Source: a virus. From it: 20,155 bases of DNA. This document shows positions 11,724-19,587 of this stretch, piece after piece (position 1 is the first letter of the stretch; the number at the start of each line of letters is the position of its first letter). A program made the translations under genes and the position numbers. The stretch covers positions 1-20,155 of IMG/VR virus record IMGVR_UViG_3300025909_000124; one strand, written 5' to 3'. The notes under the pieces are model-generated. The model worked only from the letters and a program-made list of their open reading frames with translations, was not told where the DNA came from and ran no database searches.

Positions 11724-13811
11724 ATGAACCTCTTCTCGTGGGCGCGCAGCATCACGTCCCGCACCTCCAAGCGAGAGATCGGCTTCCCGGAGAGCTGGAT
11801 ACCGATGACGGGCGGCTACCCGAGCGTGAACCAGTCGCACCTGCTGGAAGCCAACAAGGAGTGGGTGTTCGTCGCCGTCGACAAGGTGGCGTCGTCGATG
11901 GCAGGCGTGCGATTCAAGGCCATGCGCTACTCCCGCGCAGGGGACGACCAGGAGGTGTTCACCGGGCCGCTCGTCGACTTCCTTGAGTCGCCCGCGCAGA
12001 ACTTCACCGGCAAGGACTTCATCTACCTCAATGCGGTCTACAAGGAGCTGACCGGCAATGCGTTCTGGGAGCGACTGCACGGCGGCCGCAAGCTCTCGCC
12101 ACTCGTCCCCACCCGCGTCACGCCGGTGCTCAGCAACGGGCAGCTCGTGGGCTACCGCTACACCAATGGCTCCGACCAGCGCACCATTAAACTCAAGGAC
12201 CTGCTGCACGACCGCTACATCGACCCGGCCAAGCCGTACTGGGGCAAGGGCAAGCTGGAGCGCATCGCTCCCTGGGTGGACGCCAGCGCGTTCGCGACCG
12301 AACTCCTCAACCGCTTCTTCGTGAATGGCGCCACCTTCGGCGGCTTCATCGAGACGGAGGAGGAGAGCGAGGAGCGCATCAAGCTCATCAAGGCCGGAAT
12401 CAGCAACGACCACGTGGGCGTCGCCAAGGCGCATAAGATCGCCGTGCTCCCCAAGGGCAGCAAGTTCACCAAGGGCGTGGCCAACATGGCCGAGATGGAG
12501 ATGGGCGCGACCGACGACCGCTACCGCGATAAGATACTGGCGGCGTTCGGCGTGCCAAAGACATTGGTAGGGCTGACCACAGAGGTGAACCGCGCATCGG
12601 CCGAGGCCAGCGAGTACATCTACGCCAAGTACACGCTCAAGCCGATCGCCGACCAGTTCCTGGAGTTCCTCAACGCCAACGTGGCAGGCCTGCTCGACCC
12701 TACCGGCAAGCAGTATTTCGCATACGACGACTTCGTGCCCGACAACATGGAGCTCAAGATCAAGGAGCGTGAGAGCTCGCTCAACAAGCAGCCGTACAAG
12801 ACCGTCAACGAGGTGCGCGCAGAGGTGGGCCTTCCCCCGGCACAGGGCGGCGACGTGGTGTACGGCACGCCCGGCCAGGCTCCGTTAGGCGAGCCGCAAC
12901 CGGCCGCCGTTCCCGCAACCGCACCCGAGGACGACAACGCGGACGAGGAGCCGAAGAAGGCGCTGCCTGCTCGCGCCCGCTCAGCCTTCCGCCGCGAGCG
13001 CATCTTCGACGGCATAGTCCAGAAGGTGGCGGAGATCGCCGAGACACAGGACCTGGACGCCGAGGATCACCGCGCCTTCGTGGACCGCGTCGATGCCAGG
13101 AAGGGCAGTCTCGAGGAGACGGTCCGCCAGTTCAACGCCATCCAGGAGAAGGAGGTGCTGGAGCGCGTCCAGCGCATCACCAAGGCGGTGGACCAAAACG
13201 AGCTCTTCGACATGACCGGCGACGTGGCGCTCCTCGTCGATTTCGTGTCGCCCATCCTGAAGGACCTCATGCTGGAGCAGGCAGCCGCCGACTTCATCGG
13301 TCAGGAGTTCCCCGGCACGTTCGACCAGGCCAAGCCCCGCATCGCGCTCACCATCGAGACGGCGGCAAAGCGGCTAGCCACCAGCTACAACAGCACGACC
13401 GCCAAGCTCATCGCCAAGCAGCTCAACGAGGGCATCGAGAAGGGCGAGGACCTCCGCCAGCTCACGCAGCGGGTCAACTCCGTTTACGACTACTCAAACA
13501 CCGTGCGCGCCGAGACGGTGGCGCATACGGAGGCCTTCTACATCGCCAACGAGGGCAGCCGGGAGGCCTACCGGCAGAGCGGCGTGGTGAAGACCATGCG
13601 CTGGTACACCGCCGAGGACGAGAGGGTGTGCCCATTCTGCGGGCCGGAGGACGGCCGCATCATCGGCGTCGACGACGTGTTCTACGAGAAGGGCACCACC
13701 CTGTCAGTGGACGGCAAGACGCTGGACCTCGATTACCGCACCATCGACGTGCCGCCGCTCCATGCGCGGTGCCGCTGCCGCATCCTCCCGGAGGAGATCG
13801 CCATCAATTAG
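11724..13811 (+). CDS. portal protein fused to a MuF/SPP1 gp7-like domain
   Basis: A 695-aa fusion. Residues about 1-400 resemble HK97-family portal proteins (NLFSWARSITSRTSKREI, LLEANKEWVFVAVDKVASSM, LVDFLESPAQNFTGKDF, KTLVGLTTEVNRASAEASEY), which form the dodecameric DNA channel at the capsid vertex. After an Ala/Pro-rich linker (about 380-415), the C-terminal part is a MuF-like head-morphogenesis domain: a helical region, then WYTAEDERVCPFCGPEDGR (Cys636, Cys639) and VPPLHARCRCR (His680, Cys683, Cys685), the classical D.R.C..C...G / P..H..CRC signature. In most phages these are two genes, so the fusion is notable. It is preceded by a TATACT box and a short gap after terL. Confidence 0.92.
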   Translation: MNLFSWARSITSRTSKREIGFPESWIPMTGGYPSVNQSHLLEANKEWVFVAVDKVASSMAGVRFKAMRYSRAGDDQEVFTGPLVDFLESPAQNFTGKDFIYLNAVYKELTGNAFWERLHGGRKLSPLVPTRVTPVLSNGQLVGYRYTNGSDQRTIKLKDLLHDRYIDPAKPYWGKGKLERIAPWVDASAFATELLNRFFVNGATFGGFIETEEESEERIKLIKAGISNDHVGVAKAHKIAVLPKGSKFTKGVANMAEMEMGATDDRYRDKILAAFGVPKTLVGLTTEVNRASAEASEYIYAKYTLKPIADQFLEFLNANVAGLLDPTGKQYFAYDDFVPDNMELKIKERESSLNKQPYKTVNEVRAEVGLPPAQGGDVVYGTPGQAPLGEPQPAAVPATAPEDDNADEEPKKALPARARSAFRRERIFDGIVQKVAEIAETQDLDAEDHRAFVDRVDARKGSLEETVRQFNAIQEKEVLERVQRITKAVDQNELFDMTGDVALLVDFVSPILKDLMLEQAAADFIGQEFPGTFDQAKPRIALTIETAAKRLATSYNSTTAKLIAKQLNEGIEKGEDLRQLTQRVNSVYDYSNTVRAETVAHTEAFYIANEGSREAYRQSGVVKTMRWYTAEDERVCPFCGPEDGRIIGVDDVFYEKGTTLSVDGKTLDLDYRTIDVPPLHARCRCRILPEEIAIN

Positions 13812-13828
13812 AAGGGGAATTGCCCGTG

Positions 13829-13834
13829 TATACT
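13829..13834 (+). promoter_or_regulatory. -10 box TATACT of the prohead protease gene
   Basis: TATACT ends seven bases before ATG 13842, again matching leaderless initiation. The box is preceded by GTG and the gap from the portal stop has no SD. Confidence 0.65.
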
Positions 13835-13841
13835 AATCACC

Positions 13842-14741
13842 ATGAAAGACGCATTAAAGAACATCAGCCAGGAGCTTGCGGAGAAGATCGTCGAGCGCTT
13901 CCAGTCAGACGACATCAAGCGATTACTAGCTGATACCAAGGCAGCGTCAGAAGCCGAAAGCGGCATATTCGAAGTCGTCATCACCACCGAGAACCTGGAC
14001 CGCTACCAGGAGGTCATCAAGCTCGATGGCTGGGAGACCGAACGGTACCTCGCCAATCCCGTCGTACTCTGGGGACACGACCACAACCGCATCATCGGCA
14101 TGGCCACCTCCCTTGAGGTGCGCGACGGCAAGATGATCGCCAAGGGCAAGTTCGCCCCGACCGAGGAAGGCCAGGAGAAGCGCCAGCTCTACGATGCCGG
14201 CTTCCTGCGCGCCACGTCCGTCGGCTTCATGGAGAAGGAGCGCGAGGGCAACCTGATCACCAAGGCGGAGCTCCTGGAGTTCTCCTTCGTCTCCGTTCCG
14301 GCCAACCCGTACGCCCTCTCGCTGGCCATGGAGCGCGATTTCTCCGTCAACGAGCTCGTCACCAAGGGCATCATGTTCGTCGAGAAGTCGGAGGAGGCTG
14401 AAAATGAGCCTGAGACGGCCGCAGACGCGGCTGATGAGGAAACGGCCGAACCGGAGGAGCAAGACGCTCCAGAGGGCGAAAACGAGCCCCAGGAGCGCGA
14501 TTTCAGTACCAAGCAGCTCTCGCCGGTCATCGACAGCCTCAAAGCGGCAGTCATCGCCTTAGAAGCACTCGGCACCAAGTCCGAGGAGCCTGAGGGTGAT
14601 GACGCTGCCGAGGCTGACACCGAGGAGGAGCGCAAGCTGGCAGAATTCAATGCCAAGCGGAAGCTCATCCAGGAGGCCGCAACCGTGATAGGCGATATCC
14701 TTGCCGAGGCTCGCCAGGCGCTCAAAGCGCGCGGATTATAA
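13842..14741 (+). CDS. prohead protease with acidic scaffold-like C-terminal extension
   Basis: A 299-aa HK97-type (U9/S78 class) prohead protease, which cleaves the capsid delta domain during maturation. The core shows ENLDRYQEVIKLDGW, LANPVVLWGHDHNRIIGMAT with the His in WGHDH (His79), a beta-rich FAPTEEG segment, and LLEFSFVSVPANPYALS with the Ser in EFSFV (Ser148). The catalytic His and Ser are therefore present. From about residue 185 the sequence becomes strongly acidic (ENEPETAADAADEETAEPEE), then helical, a scaffold-like tail of about 110 residues, so one gene may serve as both protease and scaffold. That is common in this family. The coding end overlaps the -10 box of the capsid gene. 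Confidence 0.9.
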   Translation: MKDALKNISQELAEKIVERFQSDDIKRLLADTKAASEAESGIFEVVITTENLDRYQEVIKLDGWETERYLANPVVLWGHDHNRIIGMATSLEVRDGKMIAKGKFAPTEEGQEKRQLYDAGFLRATSVGFMEKEREGNLITKAELLEFSFVSVPANPYALSLAMERDFSVNELVTKGIMFVEKSEEAENEPETAADAADEETAEPEEQDAPEGENEPQERDFSTKQLSPVIDSLKAAVIALEALGTKSEEPEGDDAAEADTEEERKLAEFNAKRKLIQEAATVIGDILAEARQALKARGL

Positions 14742-14742
14742 T
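14737..14742 (+). promoter_or_regulatory. -10 box TATAAT of the major capsid gene
   Basis: A perfect TATAAT that overlaps the TAA stop (14739-14741) of the protease gene. It ends 21 bases before ATG 14764, giving a leader of about 15 bases that contains no Shine-Dalgarno. A strong extra promoter for the capsid gene would raise output of the most abundant protein. Confidence 0.65.
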
Positions 14743-14763
14743 CGGCCTAATCTTACCCATTTC

Positions 14764-15906
14764 ATGGAATTAGCAGACCTTAAAAAGGAGCTGTTCGACC
14801 ACGTAGACGAGGGGCTCAAGGAGATCGTCTCCGAGGAGCTCAACCCGCTCATCGCCGAGAAGGTGGAGAACGCGGTTCGCGAGTCCCGCGCCCTCGACGT
14901 GCTCAACGGCAAGGAGTCGCTCAGCAACGACTCCAAGCAGGCGCTCGTCGATGACGTGCGCCGCATCGCTGCCAACGAGAAGGCAGCGTACCTGACCGTC
15001 AACGACCAGACGGGCGGGTATCTCGTTCCGACGGAAGTCCACAACGAGATCATGCGCATCGCCGAGACCACCGGTATCGTCGCCCGCGACGCCCGGAACT
15101 TCGGCGTCACCGACATCGAGATTCCGATCTACACCGGCTCTGCCATGCAGGGCTCGTACGTCGGCGAGGACGAGGCCGGCGATGAGACCCAGGAGGACCT
15201 CGGCGTCGCTCGCCTTGTCGAGGCCAACTGGATGAACATCGTTCGCCTGTCGAACAAGCTCATCAGCAAGGCCAACGTCAATGTCGCCGAGTGGCTCATG
15301 GCCATCGTCGCGGAAGGCTTGGCCTACCGTCTCGATCGCGAGGGCTTCATGGGAGGCACCTACGCCGGCTCGCCGTTCGTCGGGCTTCTCCAGTCGGCCG
15401 ACGTATCCGCACAGACGCTCGCATCGACCAAGACGGGCTTCGAGGACTTCGACCTCGACGAAGCATCCGTCGCAATCGGCTCGCTGCCAACCGCAGCACT
15501 CGCTGACGCGGCGTTCTACTTCCACCGTACCGTGTGGGCCAAAATCCGCACGCAGAAGAGCGGAGACAACTACGTCTTCGGCCAGAGCAATCTTGCCAGC
15601 CTGCGCCGCCCGAGCGGTATCCAGCCGGTAGGCCAGATCCTCGACTTCCCGGTCTACCAGGTGGACGTGCTCCCGGCGTACTCTTCGAGCGGCGTCAGCA
15701 CCAAGTTCGGCGCCTTCGCCAACCTCAAGCTCGCGCTCGCGCGCGGCGAGACCGGCCCGATGTCGGTTGCCCGCTCCGACAGCGCCGTCATCAACGGCAA
15801 GAGCACCTTCGAGCGCAACCAGACTGCCATGCGCTTCACGCATGACCACGCGCTCTCGATCATGCTTCCGGATGCAGCCACCACCCTTAAGACCGCGGCT
15901 TCCTAG
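14764..15906 (+). CDS. major capsid protein, HK97 fold
   Basis: A 380-aa HK97-type capsid protein. An N-terminal helical delta-like region (MELADLKKELFDHVDEGLKE, about 1-70) precedes the mature fold, which probably begins around residues 78-90 (ADQT-like segment YLTVNDQTGGYLVPTEVHNE, the typical N-arm). Then come IYTGSAMQGSYVGEDEAGDE (E-loop region), EANWMNIVRLSNKLISKANV, YRLDREGFMGGTYAGSPFVG, FYFHRTVWAKIRTQKSGDNY and the final strand region with FAFANL-like features. ATG 14764 is chosen over 14701 because it has a -10 box upstream and avoids overlap with the protease. It is the shell subunit; the delta domain should be removed by the upstream protease. Confidence 0.93.
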   Translation: MELADLKKELFDHVDEGLKEIVSEELNPLIAEKVENAVRESRALDVLNGKESLSNDSKQALVDDVRRIAANEKAAYLTVNDQTGGYLVPTEVHNEIMRIAETTGIVARDARNFGVTDIEIPIYTGSAMQGSYVGEDEAGDETQEDLGVARLVEANWMNIVRLSNKLISKANVNVAEWLMAIVAEGLAYRLDREGFMGGTYAGSPFVGLLQSADVSAQTLASTKTGFEDFDLDEASVAIGSLPTAALADAAFYFHRTVWAKIRTQKSGDNYVFGQSNLASLRRPSGIQPVGQILDFPVYQVDVLPAYSSSGVSTKFGAFANLKLALARGETGPMSVARSDSAVINGKSTFERNQTAMRFTHDHALSIMLPDAATTLKTAAS

Positions 15907-15919
15907 CCCCGCCTAGCTT

Positions 15920-16237
15920 ATGCAGTACACAACCAACTGCGGAATCGTCTTCAAGGGCGACCGCATCCGCAAGGGCGGGATCATCGAGATGACCGATGAG
16001 GAGGCTGCCGTGCTCGACCCGGCCGACATCTCCCCTGTGGGAGGTGAGCAGGCCGCGACTGCAGCCGAGGAGCAGTGGGACGAGACCCCCATTGAGGAGA
16101 TGAGCCAGGCGCAGCTTAAGGCGCGCGCCAAGGAGCTCGGCCTCAAGCAGGCAGGCTCCGTCGCCGACCTCCGGGAGCGCATCACGCTTCACCTCACTGG
16201 CGACCCGGATGAGGAGGGCGACATTACCAGCGAATAA
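15920..16237 (+). CDS. small acidic protein with SAP-like helix pair, 105 aa
   Basis: Starts at ATG 15920, 13 bases after the capsid stop, with no SD. The N-terminus (MQYTTNCGIVFKGDRIRKGG) is a small beta unit, and after an acidic linker the C-terminal half, MSQAQLKARAKELGLKQAGS, then VADLRERITLHL, is a textbook SAP-like helix-helix motif (L...A...GL...G....L..RI..HL). SAP motifs often bind DNA; in phage head cassettes such proteins are small, usually unassigned, and may be decoration, head-completion or scaffold-associated. The SAP call is firm as a pattern. The function is not known. Confidence 0.75.
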   Translation: MQYTTNCGIVFKGDRIRKGGIIEMTDEEAAVLDPADISPVGGEQAATAAEEQWDETPIEEMSQAQLKARAKELGLKQAGSVADLRERITLHLTGDPDEEGDITSE

Positions 16238-16249
16238 CCCACTTCATTC

Positions 16250-16642
16250 ATGAAGCTATTCGATAACATCAACGTGCTCGCATCGCTGGTACCGGCGACC
16301 CGTACGGCCGACACGAACGGCACCGGCGTCGATACGCAGGGCTATCGTGACGGCATGCTCGTCGTCTCCGCAGGAGACATCGACCTCGCCAGCACGGACG
16401 AGACCTACGCCATCAACATCGAGGAGTCAGACGACAACTCGACGTTCGCGGCGGTCTCCGGCCTCACGACAACCGTGACGGCGGACAATCAGGTAAAGCT
16501 GATCCGCGTGTCCGAGCTCAACGTGACGCGTAAGCGCTACCTCCGGGCGGTGCTCGACGTTGGCGGCACCACGCCATCGATCCCGCTGGCGGCCATCTTC
16601 CTCTTGGGAGAGAGCTACACCGGGCCGGTGAACAGCGACTAG
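16250..16642 (+). CDS. small beta-rich structural protein, 130 aa
   Basis: MKLFDNINVLASLVPATRTA starts a protein rich in Thr, Val and Asp with alternating strands (YAINIEESDDNSTFAAVSGL, TADNQVKLIRVSELN, RKRYLRAVLDVGG). It resembles a family of short proteins encoded just after the capsid gene in many siphoviruses (MK.FDNI.V...L.PA..TAD.NGTGVD... and I.ESDDNSTF...), thought to be virion proteins such as capsid decoration or head-tail parts. The function has not been shown. It ends 61 bases before the connector gene; between them lie a hairpin and a -10 box. Confidence 0.7.
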   Translation: MKLFDNINVLASLVPATRTADTNGTGVDTQGYRDGMLVVSAGDIDLASTDETYAINIEESDDNSTFAAVSGLTTTVTADNQVKLIRVSELNVTRKRYLRAVLDVGGTTPSIPLAAIFLLGESYTGPVNSD

Positions 16643-16655
16643 TCGTTGTCCCCCA

Positions 16656-16680
16656 GCACCCCTGAAAAGCTCGGGGGTGC
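16656..16680 (+). terminator. hairpin without U-tract upstream of the connector gene
   Basis: GCACCCCTGA (16656-16665) pairs with TCGGGGGTGC (16671-16680), one G-U pair, around AAAGC. No T-run follows; the -10 box at 16687 begins six bases later. It may be a weak terminator, an RNA end-protecting hairpin for the upstream message, or both. Confidence 0.45.
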
Positions 16681-16686
16681 GACGGG

Positions 16687-16692
16687 TATAAT
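16687..16692 (+). promoter_or_regulatory. -10 box TATAAT of the connector gene
   Basis: A perfect TATAAT ending 11 bases before ATG 16704, so the leader would be only a few bases. It lies directly after the hairpin at 16656-16680. Confidence 0.65.
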
Positions 16693-16703
16693 GACCCTGA
16701 CGC

Positions 16704-17543
16704 ATGTACGGAGACGCACTCACCACCATCGATCGCATCAAGGACCGGCTCGGCATCACCGGGACGGATTTCGACACGGTCCTCACCCGCCTCATCCTCT
16801 CCGTAACGGGCCGCATCGAGGCCATGTGCGGCCGGCGCTTCATCCAGGGCACCTACACGCACGAGCTCCACGACGGAGGGGACGTGTTCGGCAGCCGCCG
16901 CAACTACCTCATCGTCAAGAATGCCCCGGTCCAAACGGTCAGCAGCATCCAGTACCAGGCAGGGAGCAACAGCGATCCAGATTGGACCGACTTCGACCAG
17001 GACGAATACTCGGTCGATCTCCAGGCGGGCATCGTCCAGTTCCCGGCCGGACTCCCCAACGGCTTCCAGAACATCCGCATCACCTACACGGGCGGCTTCT
17101 CCGGCTACTCCATCGGCGTCGACAACTTCTGGGTGTTCAACATCACGCCGACCGGCACCGTCGACGGCTCCAATCTGACCTTCACCCTCCCGGAGGAGGC
17201 CAGCCAGGTGGTCGTCTATCCTGACGGGCTGCGCGAGGCGGCGGCCAACATCACCTTCACCGAAGGCACCGATACCTTCACCTTCGCCGCCGGCCGCGCC
17301 CCGACGAGCACGATCGCCGCCGACTACTTGCGGGAGAACGCCAGCACCGACGGCGACTACTATCTGCCCGAGGAGCTCGTGGAGGCCTGCGAGGAGGCCG
17401 TCGTCCGTATCTTCAAGCGTCGCGATTCCGAGGGCCGCGCAAGCGAGACCATGCAGGAGAGCTCCATCACCTGGAACAAGTCGGTGTTCACGGCCGAGGA
17501 CCTGGCGACCATCAAGAATTACCGTCGCGGCTACAGCCTATGA
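16704..17543 (+). CDS. gp6-like head-tail connector with inserted domain
   Basis: A 279-aa protein. The N-terminal part, YGDALTTIDRIKDRLGITGT then VTGRIEAMCGRRFIQGTY, matches the phage gp6-like/DUF-type head-tail connector (adaptor) pattern: a helical '..V..RL.I.....D..L..LI...S..IE..CGR.F' core. The following beta part, YEVDGGDVFGSRRNYLIV-like and TDFDQDEYSVDLQAGIVQFP with NIRITYTGGF, is also typical. An extra beta-rich segment (about 136-205, NFWVFNITPTGTVDGSNLTF, then LREAAANITFTEG) is inserted before the C-terminal helices (LPEELVEACEEAVVRIFKRR). Usual members are about 100-200 aa, so this one is long. Overlaps the next gene by ATGA. Confidence 0.8.
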   Translation: MYGDALTTIDRIKDRLGITGTDFDTVLTRLILSVTGRIEAMCGRRFIQGTYTHELHDGGDVFGSRRNYLIVKNAPVQTVSSIQYQAGSNSDPDWTDFDQDEYSVDLQAGIVQFPAGLPNGFQNIRITYTGGFSGYSIGVDNFWVFNITPTGTVDGSNLTFTLPEEASQVVVYPDGLREAAANITFTEGTDTFTFAAGRAPTSTIAADYLRENASTDGDYYLPEELVEACEEAVVRIFKRRDSEGRASETMQESSITWNKSVFTAEDLATIKNYRRGYSL

Positions 17544-17944
17544 TCACCCTCACCGTTTCCATACGGAATTTGGACCAGCTGCGCGCCAATTTCGCCAAGG
17601 CTCCCGCGCTCGCGCTCAGGTACCTCTCCGCAGCGACCAAGGCCTCCATCTTCGAGATCGAGAAGCAGGCCGTGGACCGCAATTTCCGCTTCAAGTGGCC
17701 GCGCTCCATGCGCACCGGCTACCTCGCCCTGTCCTTTTCGTACGGCCAGTCATTCAGCGCTGACGGGCTGCGCGGCGCCATCGGGCCGACCGCCTTCTAC
17801 TCTCCCTTCGTGTACTTCGGCACCCGCCGAGGAATGCGACCGAATCCGTACATGGACCGCATCGCCGCAGCAGCCACGCCGGCCGTCAACAAGCAGTTCG
17901 AGACCGCCGTGGATAGGATCGTAACCGAGCTCGCCGCCGTATGA
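17540..17944 (+). CDS. HK97 gp10-like head-tail/tail completion protein
   Basis: A 134-aa protein whose ATG overlaps the stop of the connector (ATGA), a sign of coupled translation. The pattern is MITLTVSIRNLDQLRANFAK, a helix, KQAVDRNFRFKWPRSMRTGY, then GPTAFYSPFVYFGTRRGMRP followed by NPYMDRIAAAA. It fits the HK97 gp10 family (G..P.AFY...VEFGT...PA.PF...A), a neck/tail-completion protein made before the tail tube. Position and length are as expected. It ends with ATGA overlap to the next gene. Confidence 0.75.
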   Translation: MITLTVSIRNLDQLRANFAKAPALALRYLSAATKASIFEIEKQAVDRNFRFKWPRSMRTGYLALSFSYGQSFSADGLRGAIGPTAFYSPFVYFGTRRGMRPNPYMDRIAAAATPAVNKQFETAVDRIVTELAAV

Positions 17945-18378
17945 GCGCGATCACCATCAAGAACGCCATCAAGGCCAATCTGGACGCGCTGGTGACCGCT
18001 GAGGTGCTCGCCGGGGCATCCTCCAGCGACCTCAAGAAAGACCCGCTGGCGGCCGATATCCCGAGCTTCCCGTACGCCTTCCTCATGCCGCCTTCCATCG
18101 AGAGCGAGGCGCTGGACAACCGCACCAACATCCGCACCTACGTCTACGACATCATGATCCTGTGGAACGCGCTCAACATCAGCGACGCCGTGACGGTAGA
18201 GGACGATATCGAGCAGGTCCTGAGCACGTTCGACAACGACCCCACGCTCGGCGGCACCGCTATGGCCGGCGTCCTGCCCGTCTCATCCTCGCCGCAGCCC
18301 TTCCAGCACGCGGGCAAGGACCTCATCATGGCCGTAGTGCAGGTACAGGCGAAGCAGCACGTCTCGCTTTCTTTCTGA
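17941..18378 (+). CDS. tail terminator/tail completion-like protein, 145 aa
   Basis: Begins at ATG 17941 overlapping the previous stop. Sequence elements AITIKNAIKANLDALVTAEV (helix), a DIPSFPYAFLMPP strand, then NIRTYVYDIMILWN and LIMAVVQVQAKQHVSLSF at the end suggest the beta-alpha sandwich of small tail completion proteins (gpU-like). The order (gp10-like, then this, then the tail tube) is the standard place for the tail terminator that caps tail growth. No single motif proves it, so this is a position- and shape-based call. Confidence 0.6.
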   Translation: MSAITIKNAIKANLDALVTAEVLAGASSSDLKKDPLAADIPSFPYAFLMPPSIESEALDNRTNIRTYVYDIMILWNALNISDAVTVEDDIEQVLSTFDNDPTLGGTAMAGVLPVSSSPQPFQHAGKDLIMAVVQVQAKQHVSLSF

Positions 18379-18419
18379 CCGCCTTCTCCCCTGCGGCCCG
18401 GCTCGCTGTGGAATGCGGG

Positions 18420-18428
18420 TGATATACT
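18420..18428 (+). promoter_or_regulatory. extended -10 TGA-TATACT of the 60-aa gene
   Basis: TGATATACT (18420-18428), an extended -10 ending six bases before ATG 18435, again places the start at the ATG and gives a leaderless message. It marks the start of the tail tube transcription unit. Confidence 0.6.
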
Positions 18429-18434
18429 TCCGAC

Positions 18435-18617
18435 ATGACCCAGCAACGAGGCAAGCGCGTAGCGAGCAGTGACCGCAGCATGGAAACGGACAAGGAGGAC
18501 CGCTCACTGGTGTTCTTCTTCCCCAAGCATGCGGCCGGGCCTGTCTCGGTCCGCGCGGCGAGCCGCGAGGAGGCTGAGAAGCAATTAGAAGACCCTAACA
18601 CCAAGGAGCATGACTAA
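18435..18617 (+). CDS. small hypothetical protein, 60 aa
   Basis: ATG 18435 sits six bases after an extended -10. The product (MTQQRGKRVASSDRSMETDK and onward) is charged; the last part, FFFPKHAAGPVSVRAASREE, then AEKQLEDPNT, is a short beta-hairpin-plus-helix layout (F..P......V.A.S.EEAE..L), as in small tail-region proteins. It overlaps the major tail protein gene by eight bases. No known family. It may merely serve to lead translation of the tail tube gene. Confidence 0.6.
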   Translation: MTQQRGKRVASSDRSMETDKEDRSLVFFFPKHAAGPVSVRAASREEAEKQLEDPNTKEHD

Positions 18618-19584
18618 GTTCATTGGCCGTCTGGCCGATATCGGAATTGCAAAGGAGGCGACGCGCGGCACCGCAGAGAGCACCGCGGACTTCTTCCTCC
18701 CCAAGACCAGCCTGTCCATCGACGACGGCGTCGAGCAGGTGATCGACGAGAGCTCAGTCGGTGTCATCGAGGACTCCACCGACGCATCAGTCGTCTCGAA
18801 GTTTGCCGAAGGCGAGATCGAGGGCAACATCTTCGATAAGTCCTTCGGGCTCATCCTCCTGGCGTGGCTCGGCTCCGTCTCCTCGACTGGCCCGACCGAC
18901 ACCAGCGTCTACACCCACAGCTTCTCCGTCCTCCAGAGCGCGCAGCACCCGTCGCTGACCTTGTTCCTGGACGACCCCAATCAGGACTACAAATACGCCC
19001 TGGCGGTCCTCAAGTCGCTCGACCTGGACGTGATGCTCGGCAAGTACGCCACCTACAAGGCGGGCTTCCGCTCCAAGGCCGGCGCCACCGCCACCATCAG
19101 CCCGTCATACACCGCTGAGAACCACTTCCTCCCCCAGCACGGAAGCATCAAGATCGCCTCCGCCCCCTCCGGCCTGGATTCCGGCACCGAGGTCGACATC
19201 CGCTCCATCAAGATCACCAGCAACAAGAACGTGGAGGACGACCGCAAGCTCGGCTCGCTCGACCAGGCCGACATCCTCAACAAGCAGTTCGCGGTGGAGG
19301 GCACCATCGAGCTCGTCTTCGATGACGAGACCTTCAAGACCGAGATGCTCGCGGACACCGCCAAGGCGCTGCGCATCGCACTCGTGAACAGCGAGGTGAC
19401 CATCGGCGCGGCATCCAACCCGTCGCTCACCCTCGACCTGGCCAAGGTGAAGTTCTCCAAGTTCGAGCGCGGCTACTCAAACGACGACACCGTAACCGCC
19501 ACCGTGGACTTCAAGGGCTTCTACAGCCTCTCCGACACGTCGATGATCACCGCGGAGCTTATCAATGAGCAGTCATCCTACTAG
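18610..19584 (+). CDS. major tail (tube) protein
   Basis: A 324-aa protein at the position of the major tail protein, before the tail assembly chaperone. Residues MTKFIGRLADIGIAKEATRG followed by TAESTADFFLPKTSLSIDDG and EGEIEGNIFDKSFGLILLAW are typical of phage tail tube proteins (G...E..RGT....D..L..). The long beta-rich body ends with TVTATVDFKGFYSLSDTS. It forms the hexameric rings of the tube that carry DNA out. No Ig-like C-terminal extension is obvious. Its start overlaps the 60-aa gene. Confidence 0.85.
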   Translation: MTKFIGRLADIGIAKEATRGTAESTADFFLPKTSLSIDDGVEQVIDESSVGVIEDSTDASVVSKFAEGEIEGNIFDKSFGLILLAWLGSVSSTGPTDTSVYTHSFSVLQSAQHPSLTLFLDDPNQDYKYALAVLKSLDLDVMLGKYATYKAGFRSKAGATATISPSYTAENHFLPQHGSIKIASAPSGLDSGTEVDIRSIKITSNKNVEDDRKLGSLDQADILNKQFAVEGTIELVFDDETFKTEMLADTAKALRIALVNSEVTIGAASNPSLTLDLAKVKFSKFERGYSNDDTVTATVDFKGFYSLSDTSMITAELINEQSSY

Positions 19585-19587
19585 CCT

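Noticed and set aside
11703-12434. Minus-strand 243-aa ORF across the portal gene
   Set aside because: A mirror frame of GC-rich coding sequence with biased composition; the plus-strand portal is certain.
14770-15849. Long minus-strand ORF across the capsid gene (359 aa)
   Set aside because: A shadow frame of the GC-rich capsid gene: highly repetitive Val/Glu/Asp/Arg composition, no SD, and the plus strand holds a clear HK97 capsid protein.
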